From Flavobacteriaceae bacterium (GTDB taxonomy: Bacteria > Bacteroidota > Bacteroidia > Flavobacteriales > Flavobacteriaceae), in contig JAIEMH010000235.1 of the NCBI GenBank assembly GCA_019752245.1, positions 1-8,493 on the forward strand: a stretch of 8,493 nt of DNA, written 5' to 3'. The notes beneath the pieces are model-generated. The model was not told the origin of the DNA. It did not search any database and saw nothing but the letters and a program-made list of their open reading frames with translations. Below are positions 1 through 6,466 of the stretch, piece after piece. Positions within the stretch are counted from its first letter, which is position 1. Every line of letters starts with the position of its first letter. The translations under genes were made by a program, and so were the position numbers.

Positions 1-2
1 AT

Positions 3-215
3 AATCTACTTAGCGCATCTGTATTTGCAAAACAATGTATTGTATCTGACGCAAATGCAACCGGAATTTTAGTAATGGGATTGGAGAAAGCAAAAGTTTT
101 TTTAGAACAGCATAAAGAACTAGAAGCTTATATAATTTATTCTGATGATAATGGTAATTATCAGATTTTTGAAACACCAGGAATCAAAAATATTTTATCT
201 GAAGTTGAGCCATAA
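3..215 (+). CDS. apbE: FAD:protein FMN transferase (ApbE), C-terminal part only
   Basis: This is the last 70 codons of a gene that begins before the window, read in frame from position 3 to the TAA at 213-215. ApbE enzymes use FAD to attach FMN covalently to a Thr or Ser of exported target proteins, and they work outside the cytoplasmic membrane. The fragment shows the family's C-terminal pattern: a strand ending in VFAK, then SDANAT (fragment residues 15-20), then ILVMG, then a helix rich in Lys and Glu, then a short strand pair ending near FETPG. In ApbE proteins an Asp and a Thr four residues later in this segment help bind the metal ion; Asp16 and Thr20 of the fragment (codons 48-50 and 60-62) fit. 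The signal peptide and the FAD-binding N-terminal part lie outside the window. The gene converges on a DUF2271-type gene whose product carries a likely ApbE target motif, which supports the assignment. Confidence 0.82.
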   Translation, partial: NLLSASVFAKQCIVSDANATGILVMGLEKAKVFLEQHKELEAYIIYSDDNGNYQIFETPGIKNILSEVEP

Positions 216-217
216 AA

Positions 218-243
218 AAACATCTGCTATGCAACAGATGTTT
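218..243. terminator. Bidirectional terminator between apbE and the DUF2271/T9SS gene
   Basis: A 9-bp perfect stem (218-226 with 235-243) encloses an 8-nt loop. A run of seven A lies just left of it (214-220) and a short T-rich stretch just right. Read on the minus strand it is a hairpin followed by a long U run, the better of the two directions. It begins 3 bp after the apbE stop and lies 24 bp past the end of the minus-strand gene, so it can serve both convergent genes. Confidence 0.8.
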
Positions 244-266
244 CTTAAAATAAAACTAACAAAAAC

Positions 267-1124
267 TTATTTACTTATAATTACTTCATAATTGGAAGTA
301 CCATTTTCATTTGTCAAACTAATAATGTAATTGCCATTATTCAAATTTGACAAATCTATTTTTTTGGTTGTTTCGAAGGTGTTTTTTAAATTACCTTCAT
401 TGTATACAATTTGTCCTAATAGGTCGAAAACTTTAATATCATTCAACTCGTTTTTTAAATCTAAATTAAAAATTCCTGAAGATGGGACAGGATAAATTAC
501 TACAGCAGGTTCTTGATTTTTTACTTCATCAACACCCAATGGAGCAGCAACCCAGTCAAGAACTACAGTATTTATGTAAGTATCGCCAGCTGGAGTTAAG
601 TGCACATTTGTTGGTCCTTTTGTAAAAGAAAAACTTACCAGTTCATTATGATTGTTAGAACCAGAATCTACCCAAGTACTTTCAATCCATATTCTATAAA
701 TACCATCTGCTACTGTGGTACCGTTGGTTGCGCCAACAACATTTTTTCCATCCCAAGTAATGCTTCTTGAACCAAAAGCTACAGGAGTTGTAGTTGCAGT
801 TCTAGTTGCACCTGTTGTTCCATCTGTTGTATTGCAAGTTGTTGCAGTTGCATTTGATAACGTTCCTCCAGCTTTTACAGCCCATGTTGGTAAATGGTCT
901 TTTGTAGAAGTACCTACAAAACGCATTTTAGTTTTAACAAATATTCCCGAATTATTTTCAATCCAGACTGCTAAAATGCTTTTTATTCCTGCGTTTGGAG
1001 CTGGACTAGTAGGTTGTGGTTGGTTGAATGAAAAGGTTAATGTTCCTGCAGTTTGTGCTTTGGCTCCTATAGAAAAACAAAGTATTAGCACAACTTTGGT
1101 AAGGATAAATAATTTTTCTTTCAT
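267..1124 (-). CDS. Secreted DUF2271-like protein with type IX secretion (type A) sorting domain; candidate flavinylated protein
   Basis: A 285-residue exported protein. Residues 1-23 are a signal peptide ending in AKA before Gln24. Residues 25-195 resemble DUF2271: AVWIENNSGIFVKT (52-65), HLPTW (77-81), TWDGK (123-127) and ADGIYRIWIEST (139-150). Residues 208-285 form a T9SS type A C-terminal domain, with YPVPSSG, VFDLLGQ, a DLSNLNNG turn and a Lys at the end. This domain directs transport across the outer membrane and is normally cut off when the protein is released or anchored. Residues 101-107 read DGTTGAT, a good fit to the sequence in which ApbE attaches FMN to the last Thr (Thr107), and an apbE gene lies next door. 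An FMN role is inferred, not shown. The ATG is chosen because the signal peptide starts right there. A predicted ECF-type promoter lies about 100 bp upstream, and readthrough from the receptor gene is also possible because I see no strong terminator between them. Confidence 0.85.
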   Translation of the reverse strand: MKEKLFILTKVVLILCFSIGAKAQTAGTLTFSFNQPQPTSPAPNAGIKSILAVWIENNSGIFVKTKMRFVGTSTKDHLPTWAVKAGGTLSNATATTCNTTDGTTGATRTATTTPVAFGSRSITWDGKNVVGATNGTTVADGIYRIWIESTWVDSGSNNHNELVSFSFTKGPTNVHLTPAGDTYINTVVLDWVAAPLGVDEVKNQEPAVVIYPVPSSGIFNLDLKNELNDIKVFDLLGQIVYNEGNLKNTFETTKKIDLSNLNNGNYIISLTNENGTSNYEVIISK

Positions 1125-1191
1125 GACTTTAATTTTTTAAGGTTAATTTGGGTTCTCTATTATTTTAATGATAGTTTCTTTAAAAAATGAG

Positions 1192-1210
1192 AATTGCTGT
1201 TTAAGCAATT
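1192..1210 (-). other. Small inverted repeat in the leader of the DUF2271/T9SS gene
   Basis: Six-base arms, AATTGC at 1192-1197 and GCAATT at 1205-1210, enclose a 7-nt loop. On the minus strand the hairpin would form about 10-25 nt after the predicted transcription start, and a run of six T follows shortly after (1181-1186 read in reverse). It could be a leader hairpin that affects stability or early termination, but the stem is short and AT-rich. Confidence 0.25.
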
Positions 1211-1226
1211 TTGAATTGTAACTAAG

Positions 1227-1253
1227 AAACAAGAGTGATAACAAAAACCCTAC
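1227..1253 (-). promoter_or_regulatory. Predicted ECF sigma promoter, copy A, for the DUF2271/T9SS gene
   Basis: Read on the minus strand this is AAGTAGGGT, then TTGTTT exactly 15 bases after the GTAGGG core (GTAGGG at 1253-1248, TTGTTT at 1232-1227). The same two blocks with the same spacing occur before the anti-sigma gene and before the lipoprotein pair. Copies A and C also share AATAATACT just upstream of the first block. The spacing suits -35 and -10 elements of an ECF-type promoter. Transcription would start near 1218-1220, leaving a leader of roughly 95 nt. That the neighbouring ECF sigma factor uses it is inference. Confidence 0.65.
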
Positions 1254-1302
1254 TTAAAAAAGTATTATTTTTAAAATTATTTTGCCAAAAGAAGAATTTT
1301 TT

Positions 1303-1518
1303 TTAGAAAATCAATCTTAAAAAAAGATTCGGAGTTCTTTTAATAGAATAAGTGTTGATTTTTTCAATAGTATTTGAACTTTGATTGATTCTAAAATACT
1401 GATTGATGGTGTTTTTTTTATTAAGTATATTTTGCAATGAAGCTCCAAACTGAAGTTTTACTTTTTTAGTTATATTTAAAGTGTGACCAGCAGAAAGATT
1501 TAGTTGTAGATAATCATC
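1303..1518 (-). pseudogene. Out-of-frame C-terminal strands of the TonB-dependent receptor
   Basis: This 71-codon segment plus stop has no start of its own. It encodes DDYLQLNLSAG, then FGASLQNILNKKN, NQYFRINQSS and finally RTPNLFLRLIF, which is the usual last stretch of a TonB-dependent barrel ending in Phe. It joins the upstream frame after SSRL if one base is restored around 1518; a codon TTA followed by GAT GAT would give the common SSRL-D-D-Y run. The break is not in a long homopolymer, so it could be a real mutation as well as a sequence error. Confidence 0.8.
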
Positions 1519-3830
1519 AATCTACTTGAGTTTGGTGATTCAAAAACAATTGCTCCATTTGAAATAGTATTATTAAGTGGTAAAGTGGTTGGTTTACCTG
1601 TAAACCAGTGTCCGCCAAGAGCAATTTTTAAATTTTTATAGTCATAAATTAATCCAAAATTTACTTGGTGCTTGTTCTCAAAATTGTTTGAAAATTTAGA
1701 TGGATTATAGTCTTCAAAAGAATAATTATTATTGGTATAAGTGTAGGTTGCCCATGAAATAAAACGATTAAATTGTTTTTGAATTAAAATTTCTGAACCC
1801 CAAATGGTGTAATTACCATTTGTTTTTACAAACTCCAATTGGTTTTGAAAATTTTGACTTTGCGATGTAATTCCAGTTGCATTTTTATAAAAGTTGTCTA
1901 ATGTTATAAGCCAGTTTTTCTTTTTGAACGTAAAACCTAAAGATGCCTGATTACTTTTTATTATGGGAAAATCTTGATTGTTTGACAACATCCATCGGCG
2001 CTTTTCTATACCTAGAAAATCTTTCTGTAAATCAATGATTTGGGAACTTGTTTGATTTTTGGCTTCAGCTAGAAGTTCCAATTGAAATGTATTAGAAATA
2101 TGGTAATTAAACTGTAATCGTGGTTCTGTTATGAATCTGTTGAATTGAGAAAAATAATTTTGACGAATACCAAAAGAAGCATAAAAATTTCTTTTTTCAG
2201 GTTCATAATTTAACTCACCAATGATGGCGTGATTGTGCAAAACATCTTTTAATGTTCTTGAAAATTGTGGACTGTTGACCGTATCAAAGTTTTGAATTCC
2301 TATTTCATTAAATTGATAGCCATTATTAAATGTAAAATTTTCATTTAAAACATGACTGTTTCTAATTAGAATGTTAGTGTCTAAAACTTTATTTTCTTGA
2401 TTGGATATTTGGGTTCCTTCAAGAGATTGACTTTCAGAATTTACTTTATAAAAAGAACCATAAGCAATTATTTTAGAACTATTAGTTTTGTTCCATTTAG
2501 TATCAACACTAAAACTTCCTGCAATTGATCGTTGTTTTAGTGAGTTATCGCGGTAAATTGTGGTATTGTTTTCAGTTTTGTTTTGATCAACATCCAATTG
2601 ATTTGAAATTGTAATTAAGCTCAAAGCAACATTGGTTTTTTCTTTTATTTTTTGATTAAAAGTCGCTGTTGCATCATAGAAATAAAAGCTGACATCAGAA
2701 CTGTATTTTACATCTTGATTTCCTGATAGATTGGTCGCCATAGTATTTTGAAATATTCTGTTGTAATAGCTTCTATAGGTTGGAGAACTAACAACATCAG
2801 TAAGCGATCGTCTTGCACTAAGTTGCAATGAAGAATTTTTGGAGGTTGTAAGGGTTGTGTTAAAATCAAAATTAATCATATTGACGCCAAATGATGAAGT
2901 GGTATCTTTTAATTTTGAAATAGTAGAAATATCAATCACACTTGAAATACTTTCACTGAAAAAAGCGGAACTTCCATTTTTACTAATACTGATTTTTTGA
3001 GCTAAATTAGGATTGAGAACCGATATCAAACCATAAAAATGACCTGTTTGAAAAAGTCTAATTCCGTTCCAGAGAAATAAATTCTGATCGTGCGTTCCAC
3101 CTCTAACATTGATATTAGAAACCGTTTCGTCAACACTTGTTATGCCCGGTAATTGTTGCATGGTCTGAAAAACATCTGGTTCGGTAAGACCTGGTAATAA
3201 TCCAAATTTTTTAGGTTTTATTTCAAATGTTCCGTTTGTTTTTTTAGAAATTCCTTTTGTCAAATATACTTCTGTTTGAACTTCATCTAGTTGGTAGTGA
3301 ACTATTTTTAGTTTTATTGTTGGACATTTTTCTTGGTATAAATCCAATGGTTCTAAAACTGTTTTTTCATAGTTTATATGGCTAATTTCAATTTCATTTG
3401 ATGCTTCTTGTTTTAGTTCAAAGTATCCTTTTTCGTTACTCATTGTTGATATAGAGGTTCCTTTTATATGAATAGTTGCAAATGAAATAGGTTGATTGTT
3501 TTCGGAATCAAAAATATAGCCGCATAATGGTTTGTCTAGTTTTTTATTGTTGGAAACAGAAATATAAGTAGCGGTTACAATCTTAAATTCGAGTTTTGTT
3601 TTCTCAGTAATGTAATCCATTTTTTCAACAAGTGTGAGCTTTTTGTAGGGAGGAATCAATTTAAAAAAAGCTATTTCATCTTCTATGTAATTAAAGTTTA
3701 CTTTGTGTTGTTTGCCCATTTGTGCTAAAATTTCTTTCAGCAAAATAGCTTTGCCATTACTTTGAGCGTTACAACTCAAGCTAATGACAAGGCAAAGAAA
3801 AAAACAGGAAATATACTTTTTTAGTTTCAC
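1303..3830 (-). CDS. TonB-dependent receptor with STN and carboxypeptidase-regulatory-like domains, frameshifted near its 3' end
   Basis: An outer-membrane receptor of the signal-transducing, FecA-like kind, expected to import a ligand with TonB energy and report its presence to FecR. Signal peptide 1-23 (NAQ before Ser24); STN domain about 25-95; carboxypeptidase-regulatory-like beta domain about 101-165 (GYIFDSENNQPISFATI and GYFEL); plug about 181-300, with LPGI, NVRGG and LFLWNGIRLF; then the beta barrel. The start is GTG at 3828-3830, overlapping the FecR stop by 4 bp (GTGA), so translation is probably coupled; a signal peptide begins directly at this codon. The open frame stops at 1500 after 776 residues, ending with five out-of-character residues. 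One frame over, 71 codons down to the TAA at 1303 restore a normal barrel end with a terminal Phe, so the intact length would be about 842. Ligand unknown. No SusD-like partner is adjacent, so it is not a typical glycan SusC. Confidence 0.88.
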
Positions 3831-4735
3831 TTAGTTTCTTCCAGAGTATAAGTAGTATTAGTTGTTTTTGTAAATTTTAAATGATAGGATGAGGCAATTA
3901 ATTCTAGAGCAATGTCAATATTGTTTGACGGCACTTTTCCTGTAAATAATTGATCAGAATTGGCAAAATTTCCATCAATTGTAATGTTGTATTGTCTTTC
4001 AATTTCGTCTACAATATTGGATAAATTCTCTTTTAAGAAATTAATTTCTTTATTGGTCCATATTGGTTTGGTTTCTGTAATGGCTTGATGAATTATTTTT
4101 AGGTTGTTTTCAAACGAAACCATTTCACCTTTGGTAATAATTACTTCTTGATTTTTATAATTTATTTTTACGCGTCCTTCATAACAGGTTACATCAAATC
4201 TAGAACTGCGCGATTTTACATTAAATTGTGTGCCCAAAACACTAACTTTTCCTAGGTTGGTATTTACTTCAAACTTTTTTCCTTTGGCGACTTTAAAATA
4301 AGCTTCACCCTTTAAATTGAGATTTCTATTATTTTTCCAATTCCAGTTTTTATACTCAATTTCTGAACCCGAATTTAAAACAACTCTTGAATTATCGGGT
4401 AAAGAAAAAGTTGTTTGCTCGCCATATTCAGCAATTTCTGTAGCTGTTGCATAATTTTTTATTGTAAAAAAAAGTCCCAATGCAATAACTAAGACTGCAG
4501 CAATTTGCATCCACCAATTTGATTTTAAAGTAATTACTTTGGGAGTTTCTTTTTTGGTAGAAATCACATTGTTTAAAACTTTTTGACTGTCAAATTCTGG
4601 AGTTTCTAATTGAGATGAATATTTTTTGATGTTTTCATAAAATGAATAATCTGAATCTGATTCAAATTCTTTCAATTCTTCATCAGTCATTTCATTATTT
4701 AACCATTTTGCTAATTTGTATTTTTCGTCCATCAT
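3827..4735 (-). CDS. FecR family anti-sigma factor / signal transducer
   Basis: A 302-residue inner-membrane regulator that normally holds its partner ECF sigma factor and is switched by the STN domain of the cognate receptor. The cytoplasmic N-terminus (1-70) carries the short acidic helices with KLAKWLNNEMTDEE seen in Bacteroidota FecR proteins. One membrane span covers about 74-92 (WWMQIAAVLVIALGLFFTI). The periplasmic FecR domain covers about 97-195, with TFSLPDNSRVVLNSGSEI, GEAYFKV, VLGTQFNV and YEGRVKI. A C-terminal DUF4974-type domain (about 229-300) contains the pattern EIERQYNITI and FTGKVPSNNIDIALELI. Two ATG codons stand in tandem at the start (4733-4735 and 4730-4732), and either could be used. 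The gene begins 43 bp after the sigma stop, has its own predicted promoter in that gap, and overlaps the receptor start by 4 bp. Confidence 0.93.
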   Translation of the reverse strand: MMDEKYKLAKWLNNEMTDEELKEFESDSDYSFYENIKKYSSQLETPEFDSQKVLNNVISTKKETPKVITLKSNWWMQIAAVLVIALGLFFTIKNYATATEIAEYGEQTTFSLPDNSRVVLNSGSEIEYKNWNWKNNRNLNLKGEAYFKVAKGKKFEVNTNLGKVSVLGTQFNVKSRSSRFDVTCYEGRVKINYKNQEVIITKGEMVSFENNLKIIHQAITETKPIWTNKEINFLKENLSNIVDEIERQYNITIDGNFANSDQLFTGKVPSNNIDIALELIASSYHLKFTKTTNTTYTLEETK

Positions 4736-4755
4736 AAATCGTACTAGTTATTATA

Positions 4756-4782
4756 AAACAAAGAGGTAGGAATTTACCCTAC
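4756..4782 (-). promoter_or_regulatory. Predicted ECF sigma promoter, copy B, for fecR and the receptor
   Basis: On the minus strand this reads TTAAGTAGGGTAAA, then TTGTTTTAT, with GTAGGG at 4782-4777 and TTGTTT at 4761-4756, again 15 bases apart. The TAG stop of the sigma gene (4781-4779) lies inside the first block. Transcription would start near 4748, giving a leader of only about 14 nt before the fecR ATG. If real, it lets the anti-sigma factor and receptor be induced separately from the sigma gene. Confidence 0.65.
4766..4782. repeat. Inverted repeat GTAGG-N7-CCTAC inside promoter copy B
   Basis: GTAGG at 4766-4770 and CCTAC at 4778-4782 are perfect inverted arms around a 7-nt centre. 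One arm is the conserved GTAGGG block of the predicted promoter; the other falls in its spacer. Copies A and C lack the second arm, so this symmetry is specific to the fecR promoter and may be chance or an extra operator. Confidence 0.3.
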
Positions 4783-5300
4783 TTAAAATTTTTAAATTCT
4801 TTTCTTAACTCCAATAAAGCCAAATGAATACGTTTTTCTACTGCCTTTACGCTAATGTTTAATTCCTCTGCAATTTCTGTATATTTTTTTCCATCAATTC
4901 GATGCATTAAAAAAGCAATTCTTTGAGTTTCATTTATGTTTTCAATGGCTTTTATAAGCTTTTCTTTAAACTCTTTTTCTTCTAAAATAAACTCGGGGTT
5001 TTCATTAAATTTATCGTTTGCCCCACTTTTTTTTTCATAATTTAAAACTACTTTTTCATGTGCAATACCATTTAAAGACAAATTACTGGCAATGGTATAA
5101 AGGTAAGATTTAGCTTTTTCAATAGGAACATTCGCACAATTTTGCCACAATTTTATAAACGCCTCTTGAGTAAAATCTTCTGCTTGCGAAGCATTACCAA
5201 ATTTGTAGAATAAAAAATTGCGTAACGATTTTGCATGTTTATTGAAGAATTCTGAAAAAATAATTTCTTCACAGATATCCTTATCTTTATTGGGTGTCAT
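4779..5300 (-). CDS. RNA polymerase ECF sigma-70 factor, FecI type
   Basis: A 173-residue sigma factor with only regions 2 and 4, the usual size for this group. Region 2 spans about 14-80, with SLRNFLFYKFGNASQAEDFTQEAF followed by KLWQN and the SYLYTIASNL helix. Region 4 spans about 115-166, with a helix-turn-helix at about 140-162 (YTEIAEELNISVKAVEKRI) that would read the -35 element. It is first in a minus-strand operon with a FecR protein and an STN-domain receptor, so it most likely answers to that receptor's ligand. Three GTAGGG-N15-TTGTTT elements nearby are its probable targets, but none points at its own start, so it may not be self-activated. The ATG at 5298-5300 gives a full region 2. 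Confidence 0.95.
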   Translation of the reverse strand: MTPNKDKDICEEIIFSEFFNKHAKSLRNFLFYKFGNASQAEDFTQEAFIKLWQNCANVPIEKAKSYLYTIASNLSLNGIAHEKVVLNYEKKSGANDKFNENPEFILEEKEFKEKLIKAIENINETQRIAFLMHRIDGKKYTEIAEELNISVKAVEKRIHLALLELRKEFKNFK

Positions 5301-5344
5301 AATGCTATTTAATAGGATATAAATGTAAAAAAATAATACTAAAA

Positions 5345-5371
5345 GTAGGGTAAAAGTTTTTTTAATTGTTT
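5345..5371 (+). promoter_or_regulatory. Predicted ECF sigma promoter, copy C, for the lipoprotein pair
   Basis: The sequence AAAAGTAGGGTAAAAG is followed by TTGTTTTAT, with GTAGGG at 5345-5350 and TTGTTT at 5366-5371, spaced 15 bases as in copies A and B. The start codon at 5403 lies 31 bases after the second block, so transcription from about 5379 would leave a leader of about 24 nt. It faces away from the sigma gene, within the 102-bp divergent intergenic region. Confidence 0.65.
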
Positions 5372-5379
5372 TATTTTTA

Positions 5380-5387
5380 CAAAACTA
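5380..5387 (-). promoter_or_regulatory. Possible housekeeping -7 box for the sigma gene
   Basis: On the minus strand this reads TAGTTTTG, a match to the Bacteroidota TAnnTTTG box. The nearest upstream TTTG (5417-5414) is 26 bases away, longer than the usual gap, so support is weak. If used, the sigma message would begin near 5373 and cross the divergent promoter copy C. Confidence 0.25.
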
Positions 5388-5402
5388 TAGAATCTCTAAT
5401 AA

Positions 5403-6425
5403 ATGAAAAAAATCAAACTTTTAATACTTATTTTAAGTATCGCTATATTTACTGCGTGTCAAAAGGAAGTTGATAAAGTTGAAGTTTATAATAATTTAAA
5501 CTTGTCAAAAACATCGCCTTTAACTAGTTTGACTTCTAGAGTAGTTCAAAATCCAACTTATAAAGATAACGTTCTTGATAATTCTAGCTGTTTTAGTGTT
5601 GTGTTACCAGTAACTATTACAGTAAATATGCAGCAAATTACTGTCACTAACGAAAGTCAATATCAATTAGTTCAAAATGCAAAAGATGCATATTCTAATG
5701 ATAATGACATTGTTAATTTTACATTTCCAATAGCTATAAAATTTAAAGATTCTCAAACAGTTGTTGTTACATCACAACTACAATACAACACTATTTTAAG
5801 TCAGTGTGAAGCAGACGATGGTTTTGAGGAAATTAGTTGTGTAACGATCAATTATCCTATTGTTATCAATCAGTATAATAGTGATAATCAATTTGCAAGC
5901 ACTATTACAATTCAAAGCGATACGGTTTTTTATAATTTTTTGAATACCCTTCAGCCCAATGTTTTTTACTCTTTTAATTATCCCATTTCAATTGCAAATT
6001 CATATGGATATAATGTTACCATTTCCAATAATGAGCAGTTAGAAGATGAACTTGAAGACGCTGCAAATGATTGTGCAAATTCATCTGGAACCGCAGATTT
6101 TAATTCAATCATTACATCTGGAACTTGGCATGTTTCTTATTTTTATGATGATGAAGATGAAACTAATAATTTTGCAGGTTACAGTTTTTCTTTTTTATCA
6201 AACGGAACTACGTATGTTACTAAAAATAGTATAACAACATATGGAACTTGGTATAAATATACAGATAATGGAAAAGGAAAATTAGATCTATCCTTCTCAA
6301 GTAATACCTTAGATGAACTTGAAGAAGATTGGAGAATTACAGAATACACATCATCTGAAATACGATTAAAACATGTTAGCGGAGGAAATGGCGGAACTGA
6401 TTATTTGTATTTTTCTAAAAATTAA
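5403..6425 (+). CDS. Probable surface lipoprotein with four ~42-residue repeats and a C-terminal lipocalin-like domain
   Basis: A 340-residue lipoprotein of unknown function. Residues 1-18 are a lipoprotein signal peptide, with Cys19 in FTAC as the likely acylation site. QKEVD follows, a basic-acidic run like the signals that send Bacteroidota lipoproteins to the cell surface. Residues 63-224 hold four related units, each with an aromatic or aliphatic residue-Pro-Ile/Val core (Pro69, Pro109, Pro152, Pro194) followed by a VT-type strand and a helix rich in Gln and Leu. Cysteines at 63/135 and 146/224 bracket the two pairs of units. Residues about 228-340 are a beta-rich domain starting SGTWHVSYF and ending with VSGGNGGTDYLYF; the next gene encodes the same domain alone. 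The fold looks lipocalin-like but that is a guess. The gene follows predicted promoter copy C, divergent from the sigma gene, so it is probably part of the same receptor-linked regulon. Confidence 0.82.
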   Translation: MKKIKLLILILSIAIFTACQKEVDKVEVYNNLNLSKTSPLTSLTSRVVQNPTYKDNVLDNSSCFSVVLPVTITVNMQQITVTNESQYQLVQNAKDAYSNDNDIVNFTFPIAIKFKDSQTVVVTSQLQYNTILSQCEADDGFEEISCVTINYPIVINQYNSDNQFASTITIQSDTVFYNFLNTLQPNVFYSFNYPISIANSYGYNVTISNNEQLEDELEDAANDCANSSGTADFNSIITSGTWHVSYFYDDEDETNNFAGYSFSFLSNGTTYVTKNSITTYGTWYKYTDNGKGKLDLSFSSNTLDELEEDWRITEYTSSEIRLKHVSGGNGGTDYLYFSKN

Positions 6426-6466
6426 AACCAACTAAAAATCTGATAACCAACTTAAATTTTAAACCA

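Noticed and set aside
715..1140. A 141-codon open frame on the plus strand, antisense to the DUF2271/T9SS gene
   Set aside because: Its protein is a shadow of the minus-strand gene's Thr/Ala-rich codons, while the minus-strand reading has a signal peptide, a recognisable domain and a sorting tail.
1260..1302. Possible terminator after the receptor gene (TTTTG-G-CAAAA and AAAATT/AATTTT symmetry)
   Set aside because: The pairing is short, interrupted and entirely AT-rich at the base; it is too weak to call.
3645..3650. Another GTAGGG on the plus strand inside the receptor gene
   Set aside because: No TTGTTT follows at 15 bases, it lies within coding sequence, and no plus-strand gene lies downstream.
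3761..3775. Lipoprotein cleavage site at Cys20 of the TonB-dependent receptor
   Set aside because: The residues before Cys20 (SLS) are not a proper lipobox, and receptors of this family use ordinary signal peptidase; NAQ before Ser24 fits better.
1303..3830. SusC-type glycan transporter
   Set aside because: There is no SusD-like gene next to it, and the FecI/FecR trio with an STN domain fits a FecA-like signalling receptor.
6046..6234. A 62-codon open frame inside the larger lipoprotein gene
   Set aside because: It is out of frame within a well-supported gene, with low-complexity Met/Leu/Ile content and no independent signals.
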